A stretch of DNA of 64,000 nucleotides, taken from positions 24,656 to 88,655 of the forward strand of contig JAFLSN010000006.1 in NCBI GenBank assembly GCA_022510905.1. Direction: 5' to 3'. This DNA comes from Treponema sp. GTDB lineage: Bacteria; Spirochaetota; Spirochaetia; Treponematales; Treponemataceae. Below, piece after piece: positions 8,307 to 17,698 of this stretch. Below the pieces are notes generated by a model. That model saw only the letters and a list, made by a program, of their open reading frames with translations. It did no database searches and was not told where the DNA came from. Each line of letters begins with the position of its first letter. The first letter of the stretch is position 1. A program made the translations under genes and the position numbers.

Positions 8307-9205
8307 ACGGGAGCAAAAAAACGCTCACGCTGGAGCTTTCAGACCGCACGGTTTCGACCGTGCTTCCCGCGTTCGTCGTGGGAATCTTGAACTGCACACC
8401 AGACAGCTTTTTTGCGCAGAGCCGTGGCGGGCTTGAGGAGGCTATGCGGCTCGTTGGGGAAGGCGCGGACATAATCGATGTCGGCGCGGAGTCAACCCGG
8501 CCCGGTTCGCGCTATGTGGATGCTTCGGAAGAAATCGGCCGCCTTGTTCCTGTTGTCAGCGCCATAAGAAAGCATTCGGACATTCCAATATCTGTGGACA
8601 CGCGAAAGGGCGATGTGCTTCTTGCCGCGCTTGATGCCGGCGCAGACATGTTGAACGATGTTTCGGCCCTTGAAGATGACGCAGGCATGGCGGATCTCGT
8701 GGCAAAGCGGCATATCCCGGTGGTTCTCATGCACAAGCGGGGGGTGCCCGGTACCATGCAGTTCCAGCCGCTTTCAGTCGGCTCGTTCGGCATTGTTGAC
8801 TCTTACCTGCGCTCGCGGGTGGCGTATGCCAGGGAGCGCGGCATCGAAGCCCGCAAAATCATCGTTGACCCGGGCATAGGCTTTGGAAAGGACGATTTTG
8901 CGAACGCCGAGCTTGTCGCAATGTGCGGCGGGCTCTGTGGCGGGGAATATCCCGTGCTCATGTCCCTTTCAAGGAAAAGCTTTCTCGGGAACATCACAGG
9001 CAGGGCCGTCGGGGAGCGGCTTGCAGGAACAATTTCCGCCAATCTGGTTTCGGTGCTGCGCGGTGCGAGGATGCTGCGTGTGCACGATGTAGGCGCTTGC
9101 CGTGACAGCCTTGCCGTGCTACAATCAATACTGGGCCCAGGCTTTGCGGATGCAGACGCTTCATGCCGCCCGCGCCTGAACACAACCTTGGAGAAAATGC
9201 TGTGA
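8303..9205 (+). CDS. folP: dihydropteroate synthase
   Basis: Joins p-aminobenzoate to the pterin pyrophosphate in folate synthesis; it is the sulfonamide target. The 300-residue protein shows GILNCTPDSFF (residues 27-37), the family's GIxNVTPDSFxD with the usual Val replaced by Cys. DPGIGFGK and LSRKSFLG follow, then RVHDV near the C-terminus, all pterin and pyrophosphate contacts in the family. It starts by ATGA overlap with dxs, and its stop overlaps the GTG start of cdaA. Confidence 0.95.
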   Translation: MNGSKKTLTLELSDRTVSTVLPAFVVGILNCTPDSFFAQSRGGLEEAMRLVGEGADIIDVGAESTRPGSRYVDASEEIGRLVPVVSAIRKHSDIPISVDTRKGDVLLAALDAGADMLNDVSALEDDAGMADLVAKRHIPVVLMHKRGVPGTMQFQPLSVGSFGIVDSYLRSRVAYARERGIEARKIIVDPGIGFGKDDFANAELVAMCGGLCGGEYPVLMSLSRKSFLGNITGRAVGERLAGTISANLVSVLRGARMLRVHDVGACRDSLAVLQSILGPGFADADASCRPRLNTTLEKML

Positions 9206-10017
9206 ACACGCTGGACATTATTTTTAAGATCTACAATTACATCCGCCCCGTGCTGGACATAGGAATCCTGACGTTCCTCCTTTACCGCGCCTACGAGCTT
9301 GTCACCCGCACAAACGCCGTGCAGATTTTCACCGCCGCCGTTATCGTGGCAATCGTGTACGTGCTGGCCATCGTGCTCGACCTGACCACCCTGCTGTGGA
9401 TTCTTTCGGTGATTGCTCCGGGGCTGCTCATCGCATTCGCGATTGTCTTTCAGCCTGAGCTTCGTAAGATTTTTCTGAAGCTGGGCCAGACCGAATGGTT
9501 TGCGCTTGGAACCCGCAGCAAGCACACGTACGTTGATTCCGTGCTGATTGCCGCCGAAATCCTTTCAAGGCAGAAACGCGGAATGCTCGCCGTCTTTATG
9601 CGCCACACCAAGCTTGACAACATCATCGAAACCGGCACAAAGCTGAACGCGGATCTTTCCTCAAATCTTCTGGTCACGATTTTTGGGCACGATACGCCAT
9701 GCCATGACGGCGCCTGCGTGATTCAAGGTGGAAAGCTGATTGCCGCCGGCTGTTTCTTGCCGCTCAGCGAGCAGTACGACATCAAAAAAACATTCGGAAC
9801 CCGCCACCGCGCCGCTCTGGGTCTTAGCGAAGTGAGCGACAGCGTGATACTGGTGGTGAGCGAAGAGACCGGGGCCATAACACTTGCATATGACTCCCGC
9901 CTGCATTACGATCTGACCATGGAGCAGCTGACCCGCATTCTCGAAAGCCAGCTGCAGATTACCCCCGATGCACAGAACATAGAGGACACCATCGATGAAC
10001 ACAAGACATCTGCTTGA
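9202..10017 (+). CDS. cdaA: membrane diadenylate cyclase CdaA (c-di-AMP synthase)
   Basis: Makes cyclic di-AMP from two ATP. The 271-residue protein has three N-terminal membrane segments (about residues 18-80), then a DAC domain with the catalytic DGA (169-171) and RHR (201-203) motifs. The GTG at 9202 overlaps the folP stop (GTGA), and GGAGA lies upstream. It is followed by the YbbR-domain gene, its usual regulator. In Firmicutes the pair is normally linked to glmM; here it sits between folP and acpS. Confidence 0.94.
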   Translation: MNTLDIIFKIYNYIRPVLDIGILTFLLYRAYELVTRTNAVQIFTAAVIVAIVYVLAIVLDLTTLLWILSVIAPGLLIAFAIVFQPELRKIFLKLGQTEWFALGTRSKHTYVDSVLIAAEILSRQKRGMLAVFMRHTKLDNIIETGTKLNADLSSNLLVTIFGHDTPCHDGACVIQGGKLIAAGCFLPLSEQYDIKKTFGTRHRAALGLSEVSDSVILVVSEETGAITLAYDSRLHYDLTMEQLTRILESQLQITPDAQNIEDTIDEHKTSA

Positions 10018-10975
10018 ATCCGTTATAAAAGACTGGCCCGCCAAGGTCATCTGCTTTGTGATTGTGTTTTTCATTTACTTCTTCCACCAGATGTCCCTTC
10101 TCGGCAAAAAAACGTTCACGGTTCCTCTTTCTGTGACGGCGACCGGCAGCATGATTCCTGCGGAAAATCTTGGCCGGAACCGCTTTGTCAAAGTGACTGT
10201 GCGCGCACGGCGTGAACAGCTTGCCACCGTTACAGAAAATGACCTTTCGGCCACTGTTGACGTGTCCGCCTTCACGAGGGAGGGGGTCTGCAACGCCCCG
10301 GTGATTGTGATTCCCAACGAGCGCCTCCTGCTGATGGACTCGCTTGAAATACATGCGGTGCCGGAGCGTGTTCCCCTGCTGCTTGAAACGAGGACCACCC
10401 GCTATGTGCCGGTGCATGTGCAGCTATCCGGGGACTGCGCATACGGCTACGAGGTTGCAGCCGTTACATCGGTGCCGGCCACCGTGCGTGTGGACGGTCC
10501 TCGCAGCATGGTGGAAAGCCTTTCTGGAATCGACACGGAGGAGGTGGCGCTGGAGGGCCGCATGCGCACGATGCAAGTTGAAGTCCCTGTGCAGAACCAG
10601 AACAGCCTGGTTTCTCTCATGCACACGGAGCCGGTGCAGGTAACGGTGACAATCGCCGCGGAAGGAATGACACGCACGATTTCAGACGTGCGAATCACTT
10701 TTACAAACATCCCCTCGTTCCTGAACGTGTCATCGCCAACGTCGGTGCTTGATGTGACGCTGGAAGGAAAAGTGAACGTGCTGGAGTCGCTTTCCCCGGC
10801 TTCGGTCTCTGCGGTCGTCAGCTGCACAAGCGTTGCGGAGCCGGGCACATACGAGCTTCCCGTCACTGTCACGGCCCCCATGAACGCGACGGTCACGGCG
10901 CAGAGCATCGCCACGATAATGGTTTCTGCCTCCGAGCTGCCGGGAGAACCGGAGGCTCAGGAGGATGTGCAATGA
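9995..10975 (+). CDS. cdaR: YbbR-domain protein (CdaR-like regulator)
   Basis: The 326-residue protein has one N-terminal membrane anchor (about residues 17-35) and extracytoplasmic YbbR-type beta domains, seen in segments such as TVPLSVTATG, YVPVHVQLSGD and EVPVQNQN. CdaR proteins bind and modulate CdaA at the membrane. The gene overlaps cdaA by 23 bp, which supports co-expression. Sequence conservation in YbbR proteins is low, so the assignment rests on topology, repeat pattern and neighbourhood. Confidence 0.85.
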   Translation: MNTRHLLESVIKDWPAKVICFVIVFFIYFFHQMSLLGKKTFTVPLSVTATGSMIPAENLGRNRFVKVTVRARREQLATVTENDLSATVDVSAFTREGVCNAPVIVIPNERLLLMDSLEIHAVPERVPLLLETRTTRYVPVHVQLSGDCAYGYEVAAVTSVPATVRVDGPRSMVESLSGIDTEEVALEGRMRTMQVEVPVQNQNSLVSLMHTEPVQVTVTIAAEGMTRTISDVRITFTNIPSFLNVSSPTSVLDVTLEGKVNVLESLSPASVSAVVSCTSVAEPGTYELPVTVTAPMNATVTAQSIATIMVSASELPGEPEAQEDVQ

Positions 10976-11382
10976 TTTTTGGCATCGGATGCGACATCGC
11001 CAAGGTAAGCCGCTTTGAGCGCTGGGTCAAGAATCCAGAGCTTTTGGAGCGATTTTTCAACAGAGAAGAACACGCCAAGGGAACTTCGGTTTCAATGCAG
11101 CGCCTTAGCGAATACTATGCCGTTCGCTTTGCCGCAAAGGAAGCGTTTTCCAAGGCACTCGGAACAGGGCTTTCTGGCTTTTCGCTCCGCGATGTTTATG
11201 TTGCAAAAGATGAGCTCAACCGTCCGTCACTTGCGGTTACAGGTGGCGCTTGGTCCCTGCTTTGCGAGCGGGCCGGGGAAAATCCTTTGGTTCAGGTTTC
11301 ATTGAGCCATGAAAAAGAATATGCCCTTGCCTTTGTGGTCATAGAGAAGGGCGTTGGAGGTAAGAATGGTGCAAGGCGGTAA
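10972..11382 (+). CDS. acpS: holo-[acyl-carrier-protein] synthase
   Basis: Transfers 4'-phosphopantetheine from CoA to acyl carrier protein. The 136-residue product has the family N-terminus IFGIGCDIAKVSRF with the metal ligand Asp8, and FAAKEAFSKALGTG with Glu57. The ATGA overlap with cdaR and the overlap of its end with the next gene place it in the dxs operon. Confidence 0.93.
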   Translation: MIFGIGCDIAKVSRFERWVKNPELLERFFNREEHAKGTSVSMQRLSEYYAVRFAAKEAFSKALGTGLSGFSLRDVYVAKDELNRPSLAVTGGAWSLLCERAGENPLVQVSLSHEKEYALAFVVIEKGVGGKNGARR

Positions 11383-12280
11383 GTCTTCGTCAAGAAACAG
11401 GCCTGAGGTGGATCAAAAAAAGCCGTCCATCACATACTGGTCAAAGGATCCATGCATCTGCCCGGTGTGCGGAAAGGCGTTCAGAAAGGAAATCATGCAG
11501 AAAGGGGGAGGGCGCATGATTGCGGGAAACCTCACCGACGAGCTGCACCGCCTGTTTGAGCCTTCAAAAAAATATGGGCGCATATATCCGCTCATCTACG
11601 ATATCGGCGCATGCCCGAAATGCCATACCGCGCTGTTCTGGCGCGATTTTACCGAGATGAAAGACGGCGAGACCTTCGCCCGGATAAAACAATCCGAAGA
11701 CGTGCGCAAAGAGGCTGTGAACGTGATTTTTCCGCATTACCAGCTTTTGGACGAACGTACACTGTTTGACGGAGCCGCCATGTACTATCTGGCGCTCCTG
11801 TGCTACGAAAAAGCCGACATCGCCTATGCGCCCACTTTCAAGCGCGGGCAGATTGCGCTCCGGCTTGCCTGGCTGTGCCGCGACATCGACAGGGTTTTTC
11901 CCGGCCACAACTACGATTTTATCGCAGAGACATTCTACCGCAAGGCCTTGTTTTTTTACCAGCAGACGCTCATCAACGAAACGGGTCGCATAGAAAGCAT
12001 CGAATCCATAGACAACCTTGGTCCTGACATGGACAAGAACTACGGCTATGACGGCGTGATTTACATCTGCGGGCTTCTGGAATACAAATACGGCCAGCAT
12101 GAAAACGAAGAGCTCAGGCTAAAGAAGCTTGATGAATACAAGAGGGCCATCGCGCGTGTATTCGGGCTTGGGAAGTCTAGCAAAAGCAAGCCGGGGCCGC
12201 TTCTTGAAGTGGCCAGGAACCTGTACGACAAGCTTTCCGCCGAGCTTTCCTCAAATAACATCTTGAGCATAGATGAGTGA
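11366..12280 (+). CDS. DUF2225 family protein with a zinc-ribbon-like N-terminus
   Basis: A 304-residue cytoplasmic protein. CPVCGKAF near residue 32 and a second CPKC pair near residue 83 suggest a metal-binding ribbon. The rest is helical and TPR-like (ALRLAWLCRDIDRVFPGHNYDFIAETFYRKALFF). It resembles the DUF2225 family found in spirochaetes and Firmicutes; its function is unknown. The ATG at 11366 follows GGAGG at 11356-11360 and lies inside the acpS 3' end. Confidence 0.8.
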   Translation: MVQGGKSSSRNRPEVDQKKPSITYWSKDPCICPVCGKAFRKEIMQKGGGRMIAGNLTDELHRLFEPSKKYGRIYPLIYDIGACPKCHTALFWRDFTEMKDGETFARIKQSEDVRKEAVNVIFPHYQLLDERTLFDGAAMYYLALLCYEKADIAYAPTFKRGQIALRLAWLCRDIDRVFPGHNYDFIAETFYRKALFFYQQTLINETGRIESIESIDNLGPDMDKNYGYDGVIYICGLLEYKYGQHENEELRLKKLDEYKRAIARVFGLGKSSKSKPGPLLEVARNLYDKLSAELSSNNILSIDE

Positions 12281-12352
12281 CAGTTTTAGTGGCGGCACGA
12301 AGACTGCTCTTGTGCCGCACGATTTGCACGGCGCCCGGTGGTATGTTTCCAG

Positions 12353-13132
12353 ATGAAAAACATACTGCTTACGCTTTCGTATGACGGCACCGATTTTTGC
12401 GGCTGGCAGAGGCAGGATTCTGGGGCACGCAGGAATGTGGTGCGCACCGTGCAGGGTGAATTGGAAGACGCGCTGTGCAAGATGCTCAAAACACAGGTGT
12501 CCGTGCAGGGAAGCGGACGCACTGATTCCGGTGTGCATGCGACGGCGCAGGCCGCGACTTTTTTTTCGCCGCATGATTCCGTTCCTGTACGTAACTATTG
12601 CCGTGCCCTTAACGGGCTTCTTCCCCCCGATATCCGCGTGATGGATTCCATGGAAGTGCCTGGCTGTTTTAGCGCCAGGTTTTCAGCCACAAGCAGGACG
12701 TACCGATATGTGCTTTACACGGGCTCTGTGCCGCCTGCATACTGCACCCGCTATGTGTGGCACCTTCCGTACAGACCGTGCCTGGAACGGTTGAACGCCA
12801 TGGCCTCCGTTCTCAGGGGCGAGCTTGACTGCGCCACATTCTGCGCAAGCGGCGACCAAAGCACTTCAACCTTCCGCTGCCTGCATTCGGCCCGCTTCTG
12901 GTATGAATCCGACGAACGCCTGCTGTTTGAAATCGAGGCCAACGCTTTTTTATGGAAAATGGTGCGTTCGGTTCTGGGGACCCTGATTCAGCTTGAGCAT
13001 GAAAATAAATCGGCAGAGGATTTCGCGGCCATCGTGCATAGCAGAGACCGTTCCCGTGCCGGCATCACGGCTCCTCCCAGCGGCCTTTTCTTGCACCGCG
13101 TGAATTTTGACGGAATCCGCGTGCACCCTTGA
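12353..13132 (+). CDS. truA: tRNA pseudouridine(38-40) synthase TruA
   Basis: Isomerises uridines 38-40 in the tRNA anticodon arm. The 259-residue product has the N-terminal LTLSYDGTDFCGWQRQ and the catalytic motif GRTDSGVHA with Asp58. The ATG at 12353 opens the family N-terminus. A weak -10-like TATGTT lies 5 nt upstream, so it may also have its own promoter besides belonging to the upstream operon. Confidence 0.94.
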   Translation: MKNILLTLSYDGTDFCGWQRQDSGARRNVVRTVQGELEDALCKMLKTQVSVQGSGRTDSGVHATAQAATFFSPHDSVPVRNYCRALNGLLPPDIRVMDSMEVPGCFSARFSATSRTYRYVLYTGSVPPAYCTRYVWHLPYRPCLERLNAMASVLRGELDCATFCASGDQSTSTFRCLHSARFWYESDERLLFEIEANAFLWKMVRSVLGTLIQLEHENKSAEDFAAIVHSRDRSRAGITAPPSGLFLHRVNFDGIRVHP

Positions 13133-13146
13133 GCCGCTCCGTTTTG

Positions 13147-15159
13147 CTACAGCATGTTCACCGGGTCAACATCAACTTCGATGTGCACGTTTTTGGGGGG
13201 CGCGTGATCCCATGCCAGTTTTTTTGCCATGGCCTGGAGCTTCCCCATGTTTTCCCCCCTCAGCAGAATCTGTTCCCTCCATGAGCCGCCTATCTGGTGC
13301 AGGGGACATTCAGCAGGTCCGAGGATGTCTGTGCCTGGCTCTTTGCATGAAGCAAGGATTCTTGCGGCTTCTTCCGCCGCTGTCTCGGCCGCGTTGGGCA
13401 CCTGGGAGCGGAACACAAAGCGAACCAGGCGAGCGAATGGCGGGAACCGCAGCACTTTCCGCTGTGCAAGTTCCGACTGGTAGAATGCCTCTGGATTGTT
13501 TGCGACTGCAAGTGCGATTGGTTCGCGGTCCGGGCTGTAGCTCTGCACAATCACTTCTCCGTCAGGAAAGAAACGGCCCGCCCGTCCTGCCACCTGCGTG
13601 ATGAGGGAAAACGTGCGCTCTGCCGCCCTGAAATCCGGGAGATGCAGGGCCGTGTCCGCGAGCACCACGCCCACCAGCTGCACTTTTGGAAAGTTGAGCC
13701 CTTTTGCGACCATCTGCGTTCCAAGCAGGATGTCGTATCCTCCTTGCTTGAATGTGTCGAGTTTCAGCTGCAATTCTCCCTTGTGGCTTACGCTGTCTGT
13801 GTCAATGCGCACAATCCGTGCGTGTGGGAATTTTGCCCGAACTTCCGCCTCGATGTATTCTGTTCCAAATCCGCTGTATCCCACGTCATACGAGCCGCAG
13901 GAGGGGCAGTGCTGTGGCGGTGAAAGGGAATAGCCGCAGTAGTGGCATCTGAGCCGCTTTTCGGCCTTGTGGTAGGTGAGCGCCACGGAACAGTTTTTGC
14001 AGGTAAGCTCGAATCCGCAGCTTGTGCACCTGAAAAAGTGGGTGAAGCCGCGGCGGTTCAAAAACAGGATTACCTGCCGTTTTGCGGCGAGTGTTTTTTT
14101 TATGCTCGAAACAAGTGTACGTGAAAGGGCTCCTTCTCCACCTTCTCGGCTCAGGTTCACGCTTTCGATGCGTGGCATTGCTCCACCTGCGAGACGCCTT
14201 GTGAGGCTGTGGCGCATGATTGTGCCTTCCTGCATGCCGTTCCAGGCTTCGACAGAAGGCGTTGCGCTTCCCATGACCAGTGGAATGCGTTGCATATGTG
14301 TGCGGTACATTGCGACTTGCCGCGCATGGTAGCGGGGGCTTGAACCGGCCTTGTATGAGCCGTCATGCTCTTCATCTATGATTATTAGCCCAAGGTCTGG
14401 AACCGGAGCGAATACTGCGCTTCTGGCCCCCACCACAACGCGGGCTTCCCTGCGAAGGATTCGCTTCCATTCTCCAAGGCGCTGGCTCGGCGTTAGCGAT
14501 GAATGGAGTATCGCTGCGGTGTTTCCGAATCTGGCTGTAACGGCGCGTGCCACCTGCGGCGTAAGCGATATTTCTGGCACGAGGTAGATCACGCCTTTGT
14601 CTTGGGCAAGCACTTCCTCTGCGGCACTTAAAAACACTTCTGTTTTTCCGCTGCCTGTCATGCCGTACAGGTAGTGGAGCGTCGTGTCCTGCGCACCGCC
14701 CAGTATGCCGCGCACTGCTTGCCGCTGCTCCATGCTGAGTTCTTTTTTCTCAAAGCTGTCCGCATCTTCCTGGAACGAAAAGCTTGGTGTCTCTGTTTCT
14801 CTTTTTCCGGACGGAACCATGGAGCATACCGCTTCCCCGATGGGCGCAAGGTAAAACCTTGACATCCATTTTGCAATCTGCACGAGGTCAGAGGTAAGGA
14901 GAGGCTCGTCGTCAACAAAACGTGTGGCGGGTCTGATTTTTTCTTCGGGAACCGAAATGTCGCTTCCTAGCTCCGTGCGGATTCCCACAACAAAACCGAT
15001 AAGCTTCCTGTTTCCAAAGCGAACTTCCAGCCGGCGGCCAAAAAGCGTTTTTTTCAGCATCTCAGGCGAACGGTCGTTCGTAACAAAATCTAACGGTGGT
15101 TTGTATGTGAATGTCTGGTTCAGCGGCACGTTTACTGCCACATCAAGGTAAAGCGTCAT
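13147..15159 (-). CDS. priA: primosomal helicase PriA
   Basis: Replication restart helicase. The 670-residue protein has the N-terminal DNA-binding region (DVAVNVPLNQTFTYKPP), Walker A GMTGSGKTEVF, the DEEH box, and the zinc cluster CTSC...CKNC...CHYC...CPSC between the helicase lobes. The start is set at the ATG at 15159, where homology begins. It overlaps the end of the uracil-DNA glycosylase gene by 4 bp, so the two genes form one operon. Confidence 0.95.
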   Translation of the reverse strand: MTLYLDVAVNVPLNQTFTYKPPLDFVTNDRSPEMLKKTLFGRRLEVRFGNRKLIGFVVGIRTELGSDISVPEEKIRPATRFVDDEPLLTSDLVQIAKWMSRFYLAPIGEAVCSMVPSGKRETETPSFSFQEDADSFEKKELSMEQRQAVRGILGGAQDTTLHYLYGMTGSGKTEVFLSAAEEVLAQDKGVIYLVPEISLTPQVARAVTARFGNTAAILHSSLTPSQRLGEWKRILRREARVVVGARSAVFAPVPDLGLIIIDEEHDGSYKAGSSPRYHARQVAMYRTHMQRIPLVMGSATPSVEAWNGMQEGTIMRHSLTRRLAGGAMPRIESVNLSREGGEGALSRTLVSSIKKTLAAKRQVILFLNRRGFTHFFRCTSCGFELTCKNCSVALTYHKAEKRLRCHYCGYSLSPPQHCPSCGSYDVGYSGFGTEYIEAEVRAKFPHARIVRIDTDSVSHKGELQLKLDTFKQGGYDILLGTQMVAKGLNFPKVQLVGVVLADTALHLPDFRAAERTFSLITQVAGRAGRFFPDGEVIVQSYSPDREPIALAVANNPEAFYQSELAQRKVLRFPPFARLVRFVFRSQVPNAAETAAEEAARILASCKEPGTDILGPAECPLHQIGGSWREQILLRGENMGKLQAMAKKLAWDHAPPKNVHIEVDVDPVNML

Positions 15160-16037
15160 GGACTGGCGTGTTTCTTTTCGAATGGCTCGGCGTAGGCGGG
15201 CACCATGGATAAAAGCCTCTCGCGGAAAGTTTTGAGGTCGTTCCATGCCGGCCGCTTCAGGCTTTCATCGCGTAGAAGCGCGCTCGGATGGTATGTTGCC
15301 AGCAGCGGGATGCCTCCGCGGTCGAAAAATTTTCCCCTGAGCGAGTTTATCCCCTGCGAAGTTTTTAGCAGGTTCTGCGCTGCCGTGCGTCCAACTGCAA
15401 GTATGAGCGCAGGTTTGAGCAAAAGAATCTGAGATTCAAGGTAAGCTGAACATGCGTTTGCCTCGTCTGGCATGGGGGCCCGGTTCATGGGAGGGCGGCA
15501 TTTTACGATGTTCGCGATGTAGCAGTTGCAGGTACGGTCAAGGCTGATGGCCGAAAGCATTTTGTCAAGGAGCTGTCCTGCGCGTCCAACAAAAGGCCTG
15601 CCTGTTTTGTCTTCATCTTCGCCCGGACCTTCGCCAACAACAAGGACAGCGGGGTTCTCCACGCCTTCACCCGGAACTGTGTTGAGTCGTTTTTGGCAGA
15701 GCACGCAGCTTCGGCAGGCAGAGATTGTGCGTGCGATGTCGGAAAGTGATCGGTATGCAGAACCTATAAGCTCCGTTTTTTTGGCTTCGGTGTCTGATAC
15801 TTCCGAACGGTCGTTAGGAGATAGGGGTGCCAACGGCTCTACCGAATGTTCGTTAGTCTGTTCCGTGCCAGAATGTCGTGCCGCTTGGCCTTCTGGCATA
15901 CAGGAAATTTCCGCCTGCGCCAGGTCATCCGCAAACGAAGGCTCTGGCCCACGAAACGCACTGGGGGCATAGCCCGCGCTCCAGGTGGCCGCCGTCTTGA
16001 GCAGCCTGTAGACGCTTTGTTTTTCTTCCGCCGTCAT
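15156..16037 (-). CDS. uracil-DNA glycosylase, family 4 (Fe-S type)
   Basis: Removes uracil from DNA. The C-terminal 190 residues have the family-4 signature: CRSCVLC with the first two cluster cysteines, GEGPGEDEDKTGRPFVGRAGQLLD at the active site, NIVKCRPP, and ATYHPSALLR. Four cysteines suitable for a [4Fe-4S] cluster are present (CRSC, VKC, ANAC). An N-terminal region of roughly 90 residues is low in conservation and probably disordered; such extensions occur in this family. First gene of the operon with priA. Confidence 0.92.
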   Translation of the reverse strand: MTAEEKQSVYRLLKTAATWSAGYAPSAFRGPEPSFADDLAQAEISCMPEGQAARHSGTEQTNEHSVEPLAPLSPNDRSEVSDTEAKKTELIGSAYRSLSDIARTISACRSCVLCQKRLNTVPGEGVENPAVLVVGEGPGEDEDKTGRPFVGRAGQLLDKMLSAISLDRTCNCYIANIVKCRPPMNRAPMPDEANACSAYLESQILLLKPALILAVGRTAAQNLLKTSQGINSLRGKFFDRGGIPLLATYHPSALLRDESLKRPAWNDLKTFRERLLSMVPAYAEPFEKKHASP

Positions 16038-16048
16038 ATATGAGCCAC

Positions 16049-16054
16049 AGTATA
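16049..16054 (-). promoter_or_regulatory. -10 box of the udg-priA operon
   Basis: TATACT on the minus strand, 11 nt before the ATG at 16037. The predicted 5' leader is only about 4-5 nt, too short for a Shine-Dalgarno site. Confidence 0.45.
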
Positions 16055-16170
16055 GCTAATCGCCCCGCCTTCGGCAAGGCCCGTTCTTTGCAAGTCCATC
16101 AACACTGCGCCGCCTGGATTGAAAACAAGGGCGTTGCGGCCCTTCAGACTGTTCTTTGCTGGTCTGGGGC

Positions 16171-16199
16171 TTGACAAATTCGGCGACAGTGCATAGGCT
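16171..16199 (+). promoter_or_regulatory. predicted promoter of leuC
   Basis: TTGACA (16171-16176), a 17-nt spacer, then TAGGCT (16194-16199). It is about 30 bp upstream of leuC and divergent from udg. Confidence 0.5.
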
Positions 16200-16229
16200 T
16201 TGTTGACGCTAAAAAAGAGAGGTATATTT

Positions 16230-17516
16230 ATGGGAAAGACAATTGCACAGAAGATTTTTGACGCGCACCTGGTGGAAAAACCGTTCGCTGGAACAAACAT
16301 TTTGAGGCTGGATCGCGTGTTCTGCCACGAAATCACCACGCCGATTGCAATAAACGACCTTGTTGAACGGGGCATGGACCGCGTGTTTGACCCTGGAAAA
16401 ATCAAGGCCGTGATTGATCACGTTACGCCGGCAAAAGACTCAAAGTGCGCCATGCAGGAGAAAATCCTGCGCGACTGGGCGGCGCGCAACGGCATAAAGG
16501 ACTTTTTTGACATTGGCGCAAACGGCGTATGCCATGCCATATTCCCTGAAAAAGGCTTTGTGCGGCCTGGCTTCACCGTGATAATGGGCGACAGCCACAC
16601 GTGCACCCACGGCGCATTCGGGGCGTTTGCGGCGGGTGTGGGCACCACTGATCTTGAGGTTGGCATACTGAAAGGCGTGTGCTCTTTCCGCGAGCCTAAA
16701 ACAATAAAATTCATCCTGAAAGGCGAGCTCAAGCCTGGTGTGTACGCAAAGGATGTGATTCTGTTCCTGATAGCCCACATCGGTGTGAACGGCGCCACAA
16801 ACTGCGTGGTGGAGTTCACGGGGCCTGTTGTTGACAGGTTCGGCATGGAGGAGCGCATGACGCTCTGCAACATGGCGGTCGAGGCCGGTGCCACAAGCGG
16901 CATATGCTTTCCCGACATGGCGACGGTGGACTACCTTTGGCCTTTCATAAAGGACGATTTTGCATCGAAGGAGGAGGCCCTTGCAGAATACTCAAAGTGG
17001 ACTGACGACATCGACGCGGAGTACGAGAAAGTGCATGAACTTGACCTTTCCGCGCTGGAGCCTGTCTGCACCGTAGGCTACAAGCCAGACCAGATCAAGA
17101 AAGTCTCCGAGATGGCCGGAACAAAGGTTGACCAGGTGTACATCGGAAGCTGCACCAACGGCCGCATCTCCGACCTGCGCGTTGCGGCGGAAATCCTCAG
17201 GGGAAAGCATGTGGCCCCTGGTGTGCGCGGCATCGTAAGCCCCGCTACCCCCAAAGTCTACAAGGACGCGCTTGACGAAGGACTCATCGGTGTCTTCATG
17301 GACGCGGGCTTCTGCGTTACCAATTCGACATGCGGGGCGTGCCTCGGCATGAGCAACGGAGTTCTTGCGGAAGGAGAGGTGTGCGCCTCAACGACAAACC
17401 GCAACTTCAATGGGCGCATGGGAAAGGGCGGCATGGTGCACCTGATGAGCCCCGCCACAGCCGCTGCCACCGCGGTAGCTGGCACCATCGTGAACCCGCC
17501 CGTGTTCCGGGGGTAG
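16230..17516 (+). CDS. leuC: 3-isopropylmalate dehydratase large subunit (aconitase superfamily)
   Basis: Large subunit of a two-component [4Fe-4S] hydro-lyase. The 428-residue length and sequence fit the short LeuC/HacA type. Cluster ligands are visible in GSCTNGR (near residue 302) and STCGACLGMSNG (near residue 365). The ATG at 16230 follows AGAGAGG. The small subunit lies 182 bp downstream. No leuA or leuB is in the window, so the substrate could be isopropylmalate or a related C4-C6 hydroxyacid; the family does not decide this. Confidence 0.88.
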   Translation: MGKTIAQKIFDAHLVEKPFAGTNILRLDRVFCHEITTPIAINDLVERGMDRVFDPGKIKAVIDHVTPAKDSKCAMQEKILRDWAARNGIKDFFDIGANGVCHAIFPEKGFVRPGFTVIMGDSHTCTHGAFGAFAAGVGTTDLEVGILKGVCSFREPKTIKFILKGELKPGVYAKDVILFLIAHIGVNGATNCVVEFTGPVVDRFGMEERMTLCNMAVEAGATSGICFPDMATVDYLWPFIKDDFASKEEALAEYSKWTDDIDAEYEKVHELDLSALEPVCTVGYKPDQIKKVSEMAGTKVDQVYIGSCTNGRISDLRVAAEILRGKHVAPGVRGIVSPATPKVYKDALDEGLIGVFMDAGFCVTNSTCGACLGMSNGVLAEGEVCASTTNRNFNGRMGKGGMVHLMSPATAAATAVAGTIVNPPVFRG

Positions 17517-17698
17517 CCTGACGCTGATGCGCACGGGTTTTTCGGGGAATGGGGCGGTCGGACTGTTTAAAGCCCCGCGCTTCATTCCTTGCTGCATTTC
17601 AAGGAAACCCGATGCCTTTCCGTCAAAAAAATAGCTTTTCATTTTGCAAAAACCGTGCTACAGTATATGCAGCGAATATTACATTGTGGGAGATTGCC

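Noticed and set aside
12342..12352. Leaderless promoter for truA
   Set aside because: TATGTT is 5 nt from the ATG but has no TGn or -35, and the gene closely follows the upstream operon.
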